Positions 53,764 to 61,677 of a DNA stretch of 64,000 nt are shown piece after piece (the stretch's first letter is position 1; the number at the start of each line of letters is the position of its first letter). The notes below the pieces were generated by a model. It was given only the letters and a program-made list of their open reading frames with translations. It had not been told where the DNA came from and did no database searches. The position numbers were made by a program, and so were the translations under genes. The DNA is from Sphingobium chungbukense (GTDB lineage Bacteria > Pseudomonadota > Alphaproteobacteria > Sphingomonadales > Sphingomonadaceae): assembly GCF_001005725.1 (NCBI RefSeq), contig NZ_LBIC01000009.1:186001-250000 (forward strand), read 5' to 3'.

Positions 53764-55433
53764 GTCCGCTCCTGCAACCAGTCATCCTCGCCCAGGTCCG
53801 CGACCGGTTTCCAGTCAACCGGCGGCCGTTCGGGCTTTCGGGCAACGCGCAGGTCCGCCAGTGTCGTCCCCTCCCCTTCCCGGCGCTTGGCCTGGCGCCT
53901 CGCCTCCTTCGTGCGGGCGCGCGCGTCGTGGATTTCCTGGTTGGCGGCAGCAACCGCCCGTGCGGTCGCGGCGCGACCGCCATCGGCCTGATAGGCCCTG
54001 CCCAAGGCCCTGACCCTCGCTCTGCCGGCTTCCCAGTCCGCCTCCCAAACGTCTGGATACTGGCCGATGACCGGCAGTTCCACATAGCTGCCGTCCAGGT
54101 CGGCATAGACATGCTGGATCGTCCGCTCATCCCAACTGATCTCGACCTTTTGGCCGATTCGGGCGGCGAGCGCCTGATGCCAGTAATGGCGATATTTGAT
54201 CCGAACGCCCTTGGCATGGACCGTCAAGGACGTCGACGGCAGGAACTGGCGGAAGAGCTGCTCCGCATCGACCGACAGGGGCAGCAGCCGGCCGCGTCTG
54301 GCCGCTTCCCGCTCCCACATCTGAGCGGGGCAGAGGCCGCCCAGCGCGCTGTGCGGCGTGTGGTGATAGATCGCGATCTGGCACAGGAGCCATCGCTCGA
54401 ATTCAGCCAGCGTCATCGCTGCTTCCGCTTCGGCATCGTACCCGTCGCGCGCCGAGACGTTCGATCCCGTCGCACCGGGCAAAAGTCTCAGTTTTCCGAC
54501 CATTGTGCCGATCAGCCGCTCGATATGCCCGCCTAGATGGGCAGGCCCAGGCTTGCGGACATCGGGGTCTATCCCGTTGCGCACACAGGCCCGTCTGAAG
54601 CCCTCCGACCGATGCGGTTTAGCCTGGTCCGCATGCAAGCGGCTGAACAGGCCATACATTGGGTAGCTGACGTCCACTCCCAGATGATTGAGGATCGGCT
54701 CCTTGGGCAACATGGCACTCGCAACCGCCCGCCCGCACCGGAATATCGAAGGGTCGCCGAAGCTGACATAGTAGCCGAGGATCGATCGGGTCCAGATTTC
54801 GATGAGGAAGGTGATCCAAGGTCTTCCGAGCTGTTCCCGCCTCAGGCTATCGACCAGGATGACATCACCCCTGGTATGATCCATCTGAACCAGGTCGAGA
54901 AATCCGTCGCTGCAATATTCGCCGGGGTGTGGCTCATGGGCACTTCTGGTCTTTGATCCCATCGTGGCTTTGGCCCAGACGCGGCTCGGAATTTCACACA
55001 GCAGCCGATCGATCGTTTTCTCGCTTGGGATCAGATCGGCGGAAAACCCGTGATTTCCATTATCCGCGTGCAACAGGCCCCATATCTGCCGCGCCGCTTC
55101 CGCCCGCGACGGCGACACCATCTTGAGCGCAATTTCCTCGATCAACGTCTCGATCGCAGCCATCACCTCCGGATCAATCCGGTGCGATCCGAGAGTGGGT
55201 CCCCGCGGTTTTGGAGCAAGCGTCTCCGCGACCGGATGCGCCCTAAATCGCGCAGCCAATGTCCGTATCTGCCGCTCCTTCAAGCCTGTTGCCTCGGCAA
55301 TCGCCGCGACCTGAGCTGCCGTCACCGGGCCGGAAAGGGAGATATGTTGCCGGAAGTGCGGGTATAGCGCCAAACCCGCCTCGAGCGATTTGAGACTTCG
55401 TCGGGGCGCGGGAGACGGCTTGCGCTCAATCAT
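53760..55433 (-). CDS. tniA: TniA-type DDE transposase (Mu/Tn5053 integrase family)
   Basis: Catalytic transposase, 557 aa from the ATG at 55433. N-terminal helix-turn-helix parts (AEATGLKERQIRTLAARFRAH) bind the ends. The RNase H-like core has Asp185 (VQMDHTRGD), Asp269 (RLHADQAKPH) and Glu305 (GGHIERLIGTM), giving the DD-35-E spacing expected. A Mu transposase C-terminal domain follows (KGVRIKYRHYWH, ISWDERTIQHVYADLDG), and the tail is basic (AKRREGEG). The gene starts about 140 bp inside the right inverted repeat. All catalytic residues are intact. Confidence 0.92.
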   Translation of the reverse strand: MIERKPSPAPRRSLKSLEAGLALYPHFRQHISLSGPVTAAQVAAIAEATGLKERQIRTLAARFRAHPVAETLAPKPRGPTLGSHRIDPEVMAAIETLIEEIALKMVSPSRAEAARQIWGLLHADNGNHGFSADLIPSEKTIDRLLCEIPSRVWAKATMGSKTRSAHEPHPGEYCSDGFLDLVQMDHTRGDVILVDSLRREQLGRPWITFLIEIWTRSILGYYVSFGDPSIFRCGRAVASAMLPKEPILNHLGVDVSYPMYGLFSRLHADQAKPHRSEGFRRACVRNGIDPDVRKPGPAHLGGHIERLIGTMVGKLRLLPGATGSNVSARDGYDAEAEAAMTLAEFERWLLCQIAIYHHTPHSALGGLCPAQMWEREAARRGRLLPLSVDAEQLFRQFLPSTSLTVHAKGVRIKYRHYWHQALAARIGQKVEISWDERTIQHVYADLDGSYVELPVIGQYPDVWEADWEAGRARVRALGRAYQADGGRAATARAVAAANQEIHDARARTKEARRQAKRREGEGTTLADLRVARKPERPPVDWKPVADLGEDDWLQERT

Positions 55434-55571
55434 GGATGGACTCCACAACGATTTCTGCGTCGATGAAAATGTAGCTTACTTTGTCGACCACCGCGACGGA
55501 CAAATCGAGCGAGACAGAATTGCTTGCAGTATCGTCGCTATAACCTTTTGATTTGACGATGAAACAGCAAA

Positions 55572-55596
55572 ATGCAGTCTACTTTGTCCGCTGACA
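55572..55596 (-). repeat. Right inverted repeat of the Tni transposon
   Basis: On the minus strand reads TGTCAGCGGACAAAGTAG and ends ACTGCAT, near-identical to the left end. An internal copy, GACAAAGTAAGCTACAT, lies about 100 bp inside (55471-55488). Confidence 0.88.
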
Positions 55597-55921
55597 CCAG
55601 CCGCTTTTTTCGCCGTGAACGGTTGAGCGCAAAGCGGGGTCAGGAGGTCAGCTCTCGACAGAGACCTGGCCTCCTTCGCGATAGGCGCTCTGTTTGCCTT
55701 GTGCGAACAGGAGATCTGCCTTGTTGCGGGGCCCTGCCAACCGCCCTGCCCTCGCCCATCCGACATCAAATCATGCTGGCCGCGCTCATGCCGATGTGCC
55801 ATAAGCAGCTTTGTGGTCGAGTCCTTCATGTAAGACATCCCACCCTTCCAATCCGGGCCTATCAGCGGATACAACCAACGCCCCTCTTTGGTTGTACGTG
55901 CCCTTGCGCTATCCCTAGAAA
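55597..55921. other. Right flank of the transposon, no supported gene
   Basis: No frame here has recognisable domains; a minus-strand frame of 153 codons overlaps the transposon end and looks spurious. The stretch probably carries the promoter of the RHE_PE00001-like gene that starts at 55922. Confidence 0.5.
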
Positions 55922-56872
55922 ATGCGCGATTTCTCATCCTCTTCGGATCAAGCCCTGCTTCTCCTTGGCCGACTCGACGGAAGGCTGCTCAACAGCCCGG
56001 CAGCCAATATCTGGCTGGCGCAGGCGAGATTGAAGGGCGCGGCTGCCCTGGCAAGCTTTGCGGGCATTCCCGTGTCGGTGAGGAACCTGCAGGACTGGAT
56101 TTGCGGCCGCACGGCTCCGCCACGGCACAGCGAAGGTCTGAACGATCCCTTTTCCATCGCCGCCCTGTTTCACTTTGCCCTGTCTGCGACGGAGGGCCAT
56201 GGCGACCCTATCGCGCGGGCGACGCTCAATGTCTCGCGTAGCTTGCTGGACGATCGGAAGGAGGCCGACCTTTGGGCGCCGGAGGACCTGGTGCGTTTTG
56301 GTCCGCTCTGGCGCATGGCGCAAATGCTGCTGGAAGCTCCCTACCCTGTCGCATCCTTCCAGACGGTCGCCCGGCGTCTGATCGAAGCACGCACCAGCCT
56401 GGACATGCCAGCGACGGAAGGACAATTGCTCACGACGATCGATGGGCGGCAGTTGCGGATAGAAGCGCGGCGGTTCGATACGGGGTGGCTGTTGGCCTGC
56501 CATCTGCCCGCGGCGCTTGTCGCGGCCGGTCTGGCTCTTCGTCCCCTGCCCTCGCTGGTCGATCTGCCCCGCTTCCTGCCGGATGATCCAGAGGCACTGG
56601 CCGGGCATATGGCAACCATGATCGCAAGGCAGGCGGGTCAGGGGCTGGTTGAACTGGACCGGTTGGAAGCGAAGCTCGCGCAATTGCCCCAGTTGCCGGT
56701 CACACGGCGAAGCAAGGCGCCGCTCCTGATCCGGCTGGAACTGGCTTATCCTGGGCTTGGCAGGACGGCGATCGCCCGATTGCTCGGCATTTCCCATCAG
56801 GGTGCGACCAAATTGGTGGCGCAGGTGGAGCGGCTGACGGAGGGTCGGCTTTCGGGGTTGGGTGGTCGGTAG
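55922..56872 (+). CDS. RHE_PE00001 family-like protein (DUF1612/HTH), plasmid backbone copy
   Basis: 316-aa protein, start ATG at 55922. Helical N-terminal region with WLAQARLKGAAALASFAGI and LQDWICGRTAPPRHSEG, a middle region of about 100 residues, and a C-terminal helix-turn-helix (PGLGRTAIARLLGISHQGATKLVAQVERL). It resembles the transposon-borne protein at 50,132 in layout and in the C-terminal HTH, although it is shorter. It sits beside the iteron array and convergent with repA, so it could be a plasmid regulatory protein. No function is known for the family. Confidence 0.72.
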   Translation: MRDFSSSSDQALLLLGRLDGRLLNSPAANIWLAQARLKGAAALASFAGIPVSVRNLQDWICGRTAPPRHSEGLNDPFSIAALFHFALSATEGHGDPIARATLNVSRSLLDDRKEADLWAPEDLVRFGPLWRMAQMLLEAPYPVASFQTVARRLIEARTSLDMPATEGQLLTTIDGRQLRIEARRFDTGWLLACHLPAALVAAGLALRPLPSLVDLPRFLPDDPEALAGHMATMIARQAGQGLVELDRLEAKLAQLPQLPVTRRSKAPLLIRLELAYPGLGRTAIARLLGISHQGATKLVAQVERLTEGRLSGLGGR

Positions 56873-57016
56873 ACGGAACGGGCCGTTGTAGATTCATCCA
56901 TAAATTCCCAAGGCAATATCTCCGGCCAGTTACAAGGTTTCTAAGTTAGTTAGAGAGTTACCGGCCCCGGCGCAGTCGTCCGAATCGCCGGAATCGCATG
57001 AGTCGGCCGGAAGGGC

Positions 57017-57125
57017 CCGTTCCCATAGGATCGATGGTTCGTTCCCATTGTGTCGGACCGTCCGTTCCTGAAATGTCGGGGAACCGTTCCTGAAGGGGCG
57101 AAGACCGTTCCTGGAGTGTCGACGA
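57017..57125 (+). other. Candidate replication origin: five direct iterons
   Basis: CGTTCC occurs at 57018, 57040, 57063, 57085 and 57106, spaced 22, 23, 22 and 21 bp, each followed by a similar 3' half; the consensus is near CCGTTCCTGAAGTGTCGGA. Spacing of two helical turns is typical of Rep-binding iterons. The array is about 420-530 bp downstream of repA and close to a more AT-rich stretch at 56890-56960. I propose it as oriV or part of it. Confidence 0.72.
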
Positions 57126-57261
57126 TAGCGGATTTGCCTCGATATGGCGGACCGGATTGAATCAGTTTTCGAAATGGGGTCCGGGAGGACGTTCAAAATC
57201 TTCGACGGCTTGAGCGGAGCGGAATGGCTGGGAGCGGTTGCTTCATCCTCTGGGAAGCGCA

Positions 57262-57281
57262 CCCGACACTTCGGGAACGGC
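57262..57281 (-). repeat. Inverted iteron copy
   Basis: Read on the minus strand: CCGTTCCCGAAGTGTCGGG, an excellent match to the iteron consensus but in opposite orientation and about 140 bp from the array. It may allow handcuffing. Confidence 0.7.
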
Positions 57282-57543
57282 CATCCATCCTTCCGTGGCA
57301 TCGAGACGGGGGATAGCCGGGCCCGCACAAAGGCCGATGGCAGACCGGCGCGGCGGTCAGAGGGTGTGCGGATGACCATGGTTTGTCGGGCCATGCGCGC
57401 TCGACTGGCTGTAAGCGGAATAGCCGTAATAGGATGATCGTCGGCCCGCATGATGACGGGCCGTAATGGCGAGATCGGCAGGCGGGAGTGGGAGAGGGGC
57501 CACCGGTCCGGGCGCCAGGGGCGCGCGGATCTCGGCCGACGGT

Positions 57544-58755
57544 TCAGAGGCGGTGCCGGTTCTTCTCGTGGAAGCGACGGACGAAGCCGATGAAGGCCTT
57601 TTGGTAGCTGACCGGCGTACGAGCGGCATCGCCGTCAAGCCAGTCGCGAAATTCCTGATGCAGTGCCTGATAGTCCCAGCCAGGGCATTCTGCGCGCAAG
57701 GTGGCGAGCGTGGCGTCGGTGATCTCACCCGCGCTGGCCTTGGCGGACAGTCCCGCCACGGTGCGGCGGATCATGGCGCTCGCGTCGAACAGTTCCGGCT
57801 TTTCCGCTGCCACGGATGGGGAGGGGGACGGGGAGGGGAAGGGACTATCGGAAGTCGGCTTGGTAACGGGCCGGGCGGCCGGCAGGCTGGCCGGGGCGCT
57901 GACGGAGGGAGATGGAACAGCGGAGCGGCGGCGCATGCGCAGCGAGGGTTCGCGCTTGCCCTCCGCCTGTTCGAGATGCAGCGTGTAGCCGGGCAGGGGG
58001 TCCCGTTCGGCGATCTTGGCGATCTCGAACTTGAAGCGGCGGTACGCGCCCTCGGCCCCGGACTTGTCGAACAGGGTCGGCATGGAGATGGCGAAGCCGG
58101 CCTCGCCCGCACCGCCGGCATGTTTGCGCGCCACCTTGTAGAGCCAGCGTTCGCGGCCGCCCGTGAGGTCGAAATAGGCGCGGTCGATGCTCAGCACGCC
58201 GCCCTGCATCAGCACGCCTTCATAGAACCAGTTGGAAAGCTCGATGGTCATACCGCGCGAGCGTTCGGTGCGTTCGTCGACAAGCTGGGTCCAGCCGTCG
58301 AGCCAACTGAAGGTCGCCTCGCGGCGGTTTTCGGCGCGGATGTTGGTCTTGATGGTGGTGGAGACGAGCCGGTCGAGCGACTGGCCGAGCAGTTCATAGG
58401 CGCGGCCGGTGGTCGGCCGGTGGATGGCGCGCAGCAGGTCATAGGGCATGAGATGCAGCTTGCGCGGAATGTCGTTGAGGCCGCGGCGGGCCATGTCGGC
58501 CAGTATCGAGGCGCAGTAGATGAGGATGTCCGCATCCCAGATGGTCGCCATGCCATAGTCGGGATTGGCCGAGACATGGACCCATGCCTTGCCGTCGGGG
58601 GAGGTGTAGTCGATTGGCTTGACCCGCTTGGTCTTGGCGAGGCTGAAGAAGGGGCGCTCCATCATCTCGCGCTGGTCGCGCAGCGGCATGTCCGCGATAT
58701 AGGGAAGGAAGAGTTCGAACTGGTCGTTGATCTCGGTCTTGCCGGTGCGGATCAT
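57544..58755 (-). CDS. repA: Plasmid replication initiator protein RepA (RPA family)
   Basis: 403-aa initiator of the RPA family used by sphingomonad and other alphaproteobacterial plasmids. Conserved beginning of the fold: DQFELFLPYIADMPLRDQREMMERPFFSL, then SPDGKAWVHVSANPDYGMATIWDADILIYC. Winged-helix regions follow (RATFSWLDGWTQLVDE, IELSNWFYEGVLMQGGVLSIDRAYFDLTGG). A Pro/Ser-rich linker (SPFPSPSPSPSV) separates a C-terminal domain of about 80 residues. It should bind iterons and recruit host replication proteins. Upstream lie the parS-like palindromes and parB, parA on the same strand; the iterons are on its 3' side. Confidence 0.9.
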   Translation of the reverse strand: MIRTGKTEINDQFELFLPYIADMPLRDQREMMERPFFSLAKTKRVKPIDYTSPDGKAWVHVSANPDYGMATIWDADILIYCASILADMARRGLNDIPRKLHLMPYDLLRAIHRPTTGRAYELLGQSLDRLVSTTIKTNIRAENRREATFSWLDGWTQLVDERTERSRGMTIELSNWFYEGVLMQGGVLSIDRAYFDLTGGRERWLYKVARKHAGGAGEAGFAISMPTLFDKSGAEGAYRRFKFEIAKIAERDPLPGYTLHLEQAEGKREPSLRMRRRSAVPSPSVSAPASLPAARPVTKPTSDSPFPSPSPSPSVAAEKPELFDASAMIRRTVAGLSAKASAGEITDATLATLRAECPGWDYQALHQEFRDWLDGDAARTPVSYQKAFIGFVRRFHEKNRHRL

Positions 58756-58880
58756 GGGCAGGTCCTGTCGATGAAAGGCAGCCCGTGGCTTCCGACGGCG
58801 CAGCGTCGGGCGATGACAGCATGGCTAAACCGTGAAGGAACGAGCGAATAGAGAAATGTGGAGCAGAGGCGGGGAGGGGT

Positions 58881-58958
58881 GTTTCCCCGGGGAAACGGAG
58901 AGGATGCTCCCCGGAGGGTGACGGCAAGAGGACGAGCCTGTTTCCCCGGGGAAACAGG
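58881..58958. other. parS: Candidate parS centromere: two perfect palindromes
   Basis: GTTTCCCCGGGGAAAC occurs at 58881-58896 and 58940-58955, centres 59 bp apart. The second extends to a 22-bp perfect palindrome (58937-58958). The GTTTC...GAAAC frame resembles ParB-binding parS sites (chromosomal type GTTTCACGTGAAAC). They lie between parB and repA in a 270-bp gap that otherwise holds only the repA upstream region, so they may also affect repA expression. Confidence 0.78.
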
Positions 58959-59026
58959 TTGCGCGGCGAGGGCGTTGCGCATCCGCCGCGCCCATTCCGC
59001 TGCGATGTCCCGCCCCCCCGCGACCA

Positions 59027-60115
59027 TCAGCGTTGCAGCCCCTTGCCCTGTCGTTCGAGATGGTCGAGCGTGTCGCGCAAGGCCTGGGTCAGCATGTCCA
59101 TGTCCGCGCCGGACCCGGCATGGAGACGGATGGTGACGCCCTGGCGATTGACGGACTGAACGGTGAGCGCGGGGCGGCCAAGACGGGTGTTCCAGACATA
59201 GGGTTCTTCCCTGGGCGCGGATTGTGCGGCGCGAGGGGCGTCGAGCAGGCGTTTGAGCACATCGCTCGCTGGGATCAAGATTGCACCAGCCGCGCGCAAG
59301 GCGCACTGTTCGGAAGCGAGCCGGCCGGCTTCCGCCATGATCGCCGGGGCGGCTTTTGCGTCGTCGAGCGCCTGCGCGAGGGCATAAGCGGGTTTCAGCA
59401 GCACGTCGGCAGGCGACGCGAAGGCGTCGATGATGGGGTCGGGAATGCCTGCGACCTTGATCATCTTCGACAGCCAGCCCTTGGAGAGTTTCAGCCGTTC
59501 GGCCATGCGGGTCAGGTGGCTGCCATAATGGGCCTTGAGAGCTTCGGCATAGTTGCGGGCGCGCTCCAGATCCGAGACGTCCTTGCGGGCGCGATTTTCC
59601 AGATCGGCCAGGCGAAAGGCGGCTTCGTCGTCAAGCTGGGCGACCTGCGCCACGAACATCATCTCGGGATAGCTGTTCGCGCGCAGCCAACTGATCGACC
59701 AGTGGCGGCGGGTGCCCGCAATCACCTCATAATCGTGATCGGGGTCGCCCTCGACCCGGCGGACCACGGCGGGCACCTTCTGCCCGCCTTCGGCGATGAT
59801 CGAATCGATCAGTTCGCGGCAATTTTCCTCATTGAGAAGCGCCTGATGCCGGGCATTGCCGGTCCAGATGCGGACCTTGGCCGGGTCGAGCAGCAATTGC
59901 GTGACCTGCCGCACCTCGCCCGAGGCGAGACGGGCGAGCGCGGATTCGCGGCCGAGCAGGGTCGTGCCGCGCGCACGGTCTGGACGACCCTGGACCGGGG
60001 GAGCGGACAGGGGGGGCTCCGGTGCCTTGATTTCTTCCTGGGCGGGCGCAGGCGTGGCAGCCTCCGCCTCCTCCGAAAGCAAAGCGGCGAGATAGTCGGA
60101 TTGCTTACGCGCCAT
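59027..60115 (-). CDS. parB: ParB/RepB/Spo0J family partition protein
   Basis: Centromere-binding partition protein, 362 aa from the ATG at 60115, with GGGGGG seven bases upstream. After a Pro/Ala-rich N-terminus the ParB domain reads LLLDPAKVRIWTGNARHQALLNEENC, then PAVVRRVEGDPDHDYEVIAGTRRHWSI (CTP-binding-type GxRR motif), then an HTH (HLTRMAERLKLSKGWLSKMIKVAGIP). The C-terminal part probably dimerises. Its likely binding sites are the palindromes just downstream. Spacing to parA is 77 bp. Confidence 0.93.
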   Translation of the reverse strand: MARKQSDYLAALLSEEAEAATPAPAQEEIKAPEPPLSAPPVQGRPDRARGTTLLGRESALARLASGEVRQVTQLLLDPAKVRIWTGNARHQALLNEENCRELIDSIIAEGGQKVPAVVRRVEGDPDHDYEVIAGTRRHWSISWLRANSYPEMMFVAQVAQLDDEAAFRLADLENRARKDVSDLERARNYAEALKAHYGSHLTRMAERLKLSKGWLSKMIKVAGIPDPIIDAFASPADVLLKPAYALAQALDDAKAAPAIMAEAGRLASEQCALRAAGAILIPASDVLKRLLDAPRAAQSAPREEPYVWNTRLGRPALTVQSVNRQGVTIRLHAGSGADMDMLTQALRDTLDHLERQGKGLQR

Positions 60116-60192
60116 CACATTTCCCCCCAGGCGAAACTGGAACATAAAGTGAACATATGGCGGCGGGCGACGCTGTGATGCGCATCGATCCA

Positions 60193-61386
60193 TCATGCAT
60201 TGATAATATCCTCTTCCCGCGCCGGGGTGACGCGGCCCCAGCCCTGGCGCACCAGAGCCTCTATCTGGCCAAGTGCCTCGTCCAGATTGGCGCGGCAGCG
60301 CTTGTGGGTTCGGGGCGTGCCGATCGGCTTTTCCAGTTCATAGACCGTCATCATGCGCAGCGCCGCATGGCTGATCTCCGCGCTGTCGAGGATGGGCACC
60401 GGAAGAAGCGCCGGGCCGAAGCTCTGTTCCATGATCGCGCGAACCATCGAATGGCTGGGATCGTTGCTGTCGAATTTGGAGCAGAGCAGGCGGACGAACT
60501 GGTAATCGACCGCGATCCCCGCCTGCTGGAGCTGGCCGATCACCTGGTCCATCATCGAGAGGAACTGGACGGTCGAACAGAAGTCGGGCGTGGTCGCGGC
60601 CAACGGCACCAGCAGGGCGTTGGCGGCCTGCATCACGGCAAGGCTGATCGTGCCCAAGGCTGGCGGGGGGTCGAGCAGCACCACGTCATAATGGCGGGCA
60701 AGGTCCATCAGTCCCTGTTTGAGCTTGCGGAAGCGCGCGGCGAGGACCGATCCGCCGTCGCTGCCCGCCGCCGCCAGCTCATATTCGACGTCGAACAGTT
60801 CCAGGTTGGACGGGATCAGGTCGACATTGGGCCAGGCGGTGTGCTTGACCGCATAGAGCAGGTCGACCTGCGTCGGGTCGATCGACAGATAGGGATAGAG
60901 CGTCTCTTCCCGCTGGATGTTGAAATGCGGGTTGAAGCCGAACAGGGTGGTGGTCGTCGCCTGGCTGTCGCAGTCGACCACCAGCACGCGATAGCCTTGG
61001 ACCGCGAAATAATGGGCGAGATGGGTGGTGACGGTCGACTTGCCGACGCCGCCCTTGAAATTCTGGACCGCGATGATCGCGGGCACGTCGAGCGGGGCGC
61101 GTTCGGGCGAGGCGCCCAGCACCTGCCGCATGTTCAGCAGCTCCTCCACCTTGTAGCCGGGGCGGCGTCCGTTTTCGGTCGGCGGGGCAGGGGGCAGGCG
61201 GCCATCCTCCTCCGCCATGCGGATCCGATTCGTCGAGCAGCCCAGCAGTTGCGCCGCCTCGGCAATGCCGAAGCGGATGTTGAGTTCCTTGCGGCTATCC
61301 GGCAGAAAAGCCTTGCGCCGCAGGCGTTCGACCATCTTTTCGCCGGCCTCCGCCAGATCGCCAATCTGGGTTACCACTGCGTTCAT
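60193..61386 (-). CDS. parA: ParA family partition ATPase
   Basis: Walker-type ATPase for plasmid partition, 397 aa from the ATG at 61386. The N-terminal 100 residues contain a helix-turn-helix-like region (IRFGIAEAAQLLGCSTNRIRMAEEDG), as in type Ia ParA proteins that repress their own operon. The deviant Walker A is KGGVGKST at residues 111-118; VLVVDCDSQ and DVVLLDPPPALG follow. It is the first gene of parA-parB-repA, all on the minus strand. The 291 bp before the divergent kinase should hold its promoter and operator; a TTCA/TGAA dyad lies near 61442-61459. Confidence 0.93.
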   Translation of the reverse strand: MNAVVTQIGDLAEAGEKMVERLRRKAFLPDSRKELNIRFGIAEAAQLLGCSTNRIRMAEEDGRLPPAPPTENGRRPGYKVEELLNMRQVLGASPERAPLDVPAIIAVQNFKGGVGKSTVTTHLAHYFAVQGYRVLVVDCDSQATTTTLFGFNPHFNIQREETLYPYLSIDPTQVDLLYAVKHTAWPNVDLIPSNLELFDVEYELAAAGSDGGSVLAARFRKLKQGLMDLARHYDVVLLDPPPALGTISLAVMQAANALLVPLAATTPDFCSTVQFLSMMDQVIGQLQQAGIAVDYQFVRLLCSKFDSNDPSHSMVRAIMEQSFGPALLPVPILDSAEISHAALRMMTVYELEKPIGTPRTHKRCRANLDEALGQIEALVRQGWGRVTPAREEDIINA

Positions 61387-61677
61387 TCCTGCCCTCGCGC
61401 GCGATGTTGAAGCTTGTTTGGGACAGATGTGGCATAAATCCTTCAAATTGGCAAATGAAGGGGAATTGAGCTTCGGGAGTAGCGGATGGGCGTTCAAATC
61501 GTTCCAGCCACTGGCCTTGCGCCCTCTTCGGCCGAGCGATCAGCAGGTGGATGAGATTTCTGCCCACAAGGGATACCAAATTCGACCAATTGATCCCGTT
61601 CGGCCATGGTTACGGTTGGTCGCTGGAAAACAATGGCTTATGCTCCGGTCCGAACGACTGCGAAGGTCAGGGGGCCT

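Larger units (their letters stand above)
48501..55596. mobile_element. Tni-type transposon with tyrosine recombinase and RHE_PE00001 gene (7.1 kb)
   Basis: Bounded by near-identical inverted ends (48501-48525 and 55572-55596, 22 of 25 matching), each starting TGT and sharing CGGACAAAG and AGACTGCAT. Partial copies of the same unit lie just inside both ends (48552-48570 and 55471-55488), as expected for transposase binding sites of Tn7/Tn5053-type elements. It carries, left to right: tyrosine recombinase (-), RHE_PE00001-family gene (+), tniQ (-), tniB (-) and tniA (-). No serine resolvase or other cargo is present. Flanking 5-mers are CCCCT and CCAGC, so no 5-bp target duplication is visible. 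The boundaries are well supported; mobility is inferred. Confidence 0.85.

Noticed and set aside
51620-55433. CRISPR-associated or Tn7-like guided transposon
   Set aside because: tniQ is present, but there are no cas genes, no repeat array and no second target selector; the layout is Tn5053-like.
57144-57437. 97-codon plus-strand frame in the candidate origin
   Set aside because: Contains the inverted iteron, no domain, and composition unlike neighbouring genes.
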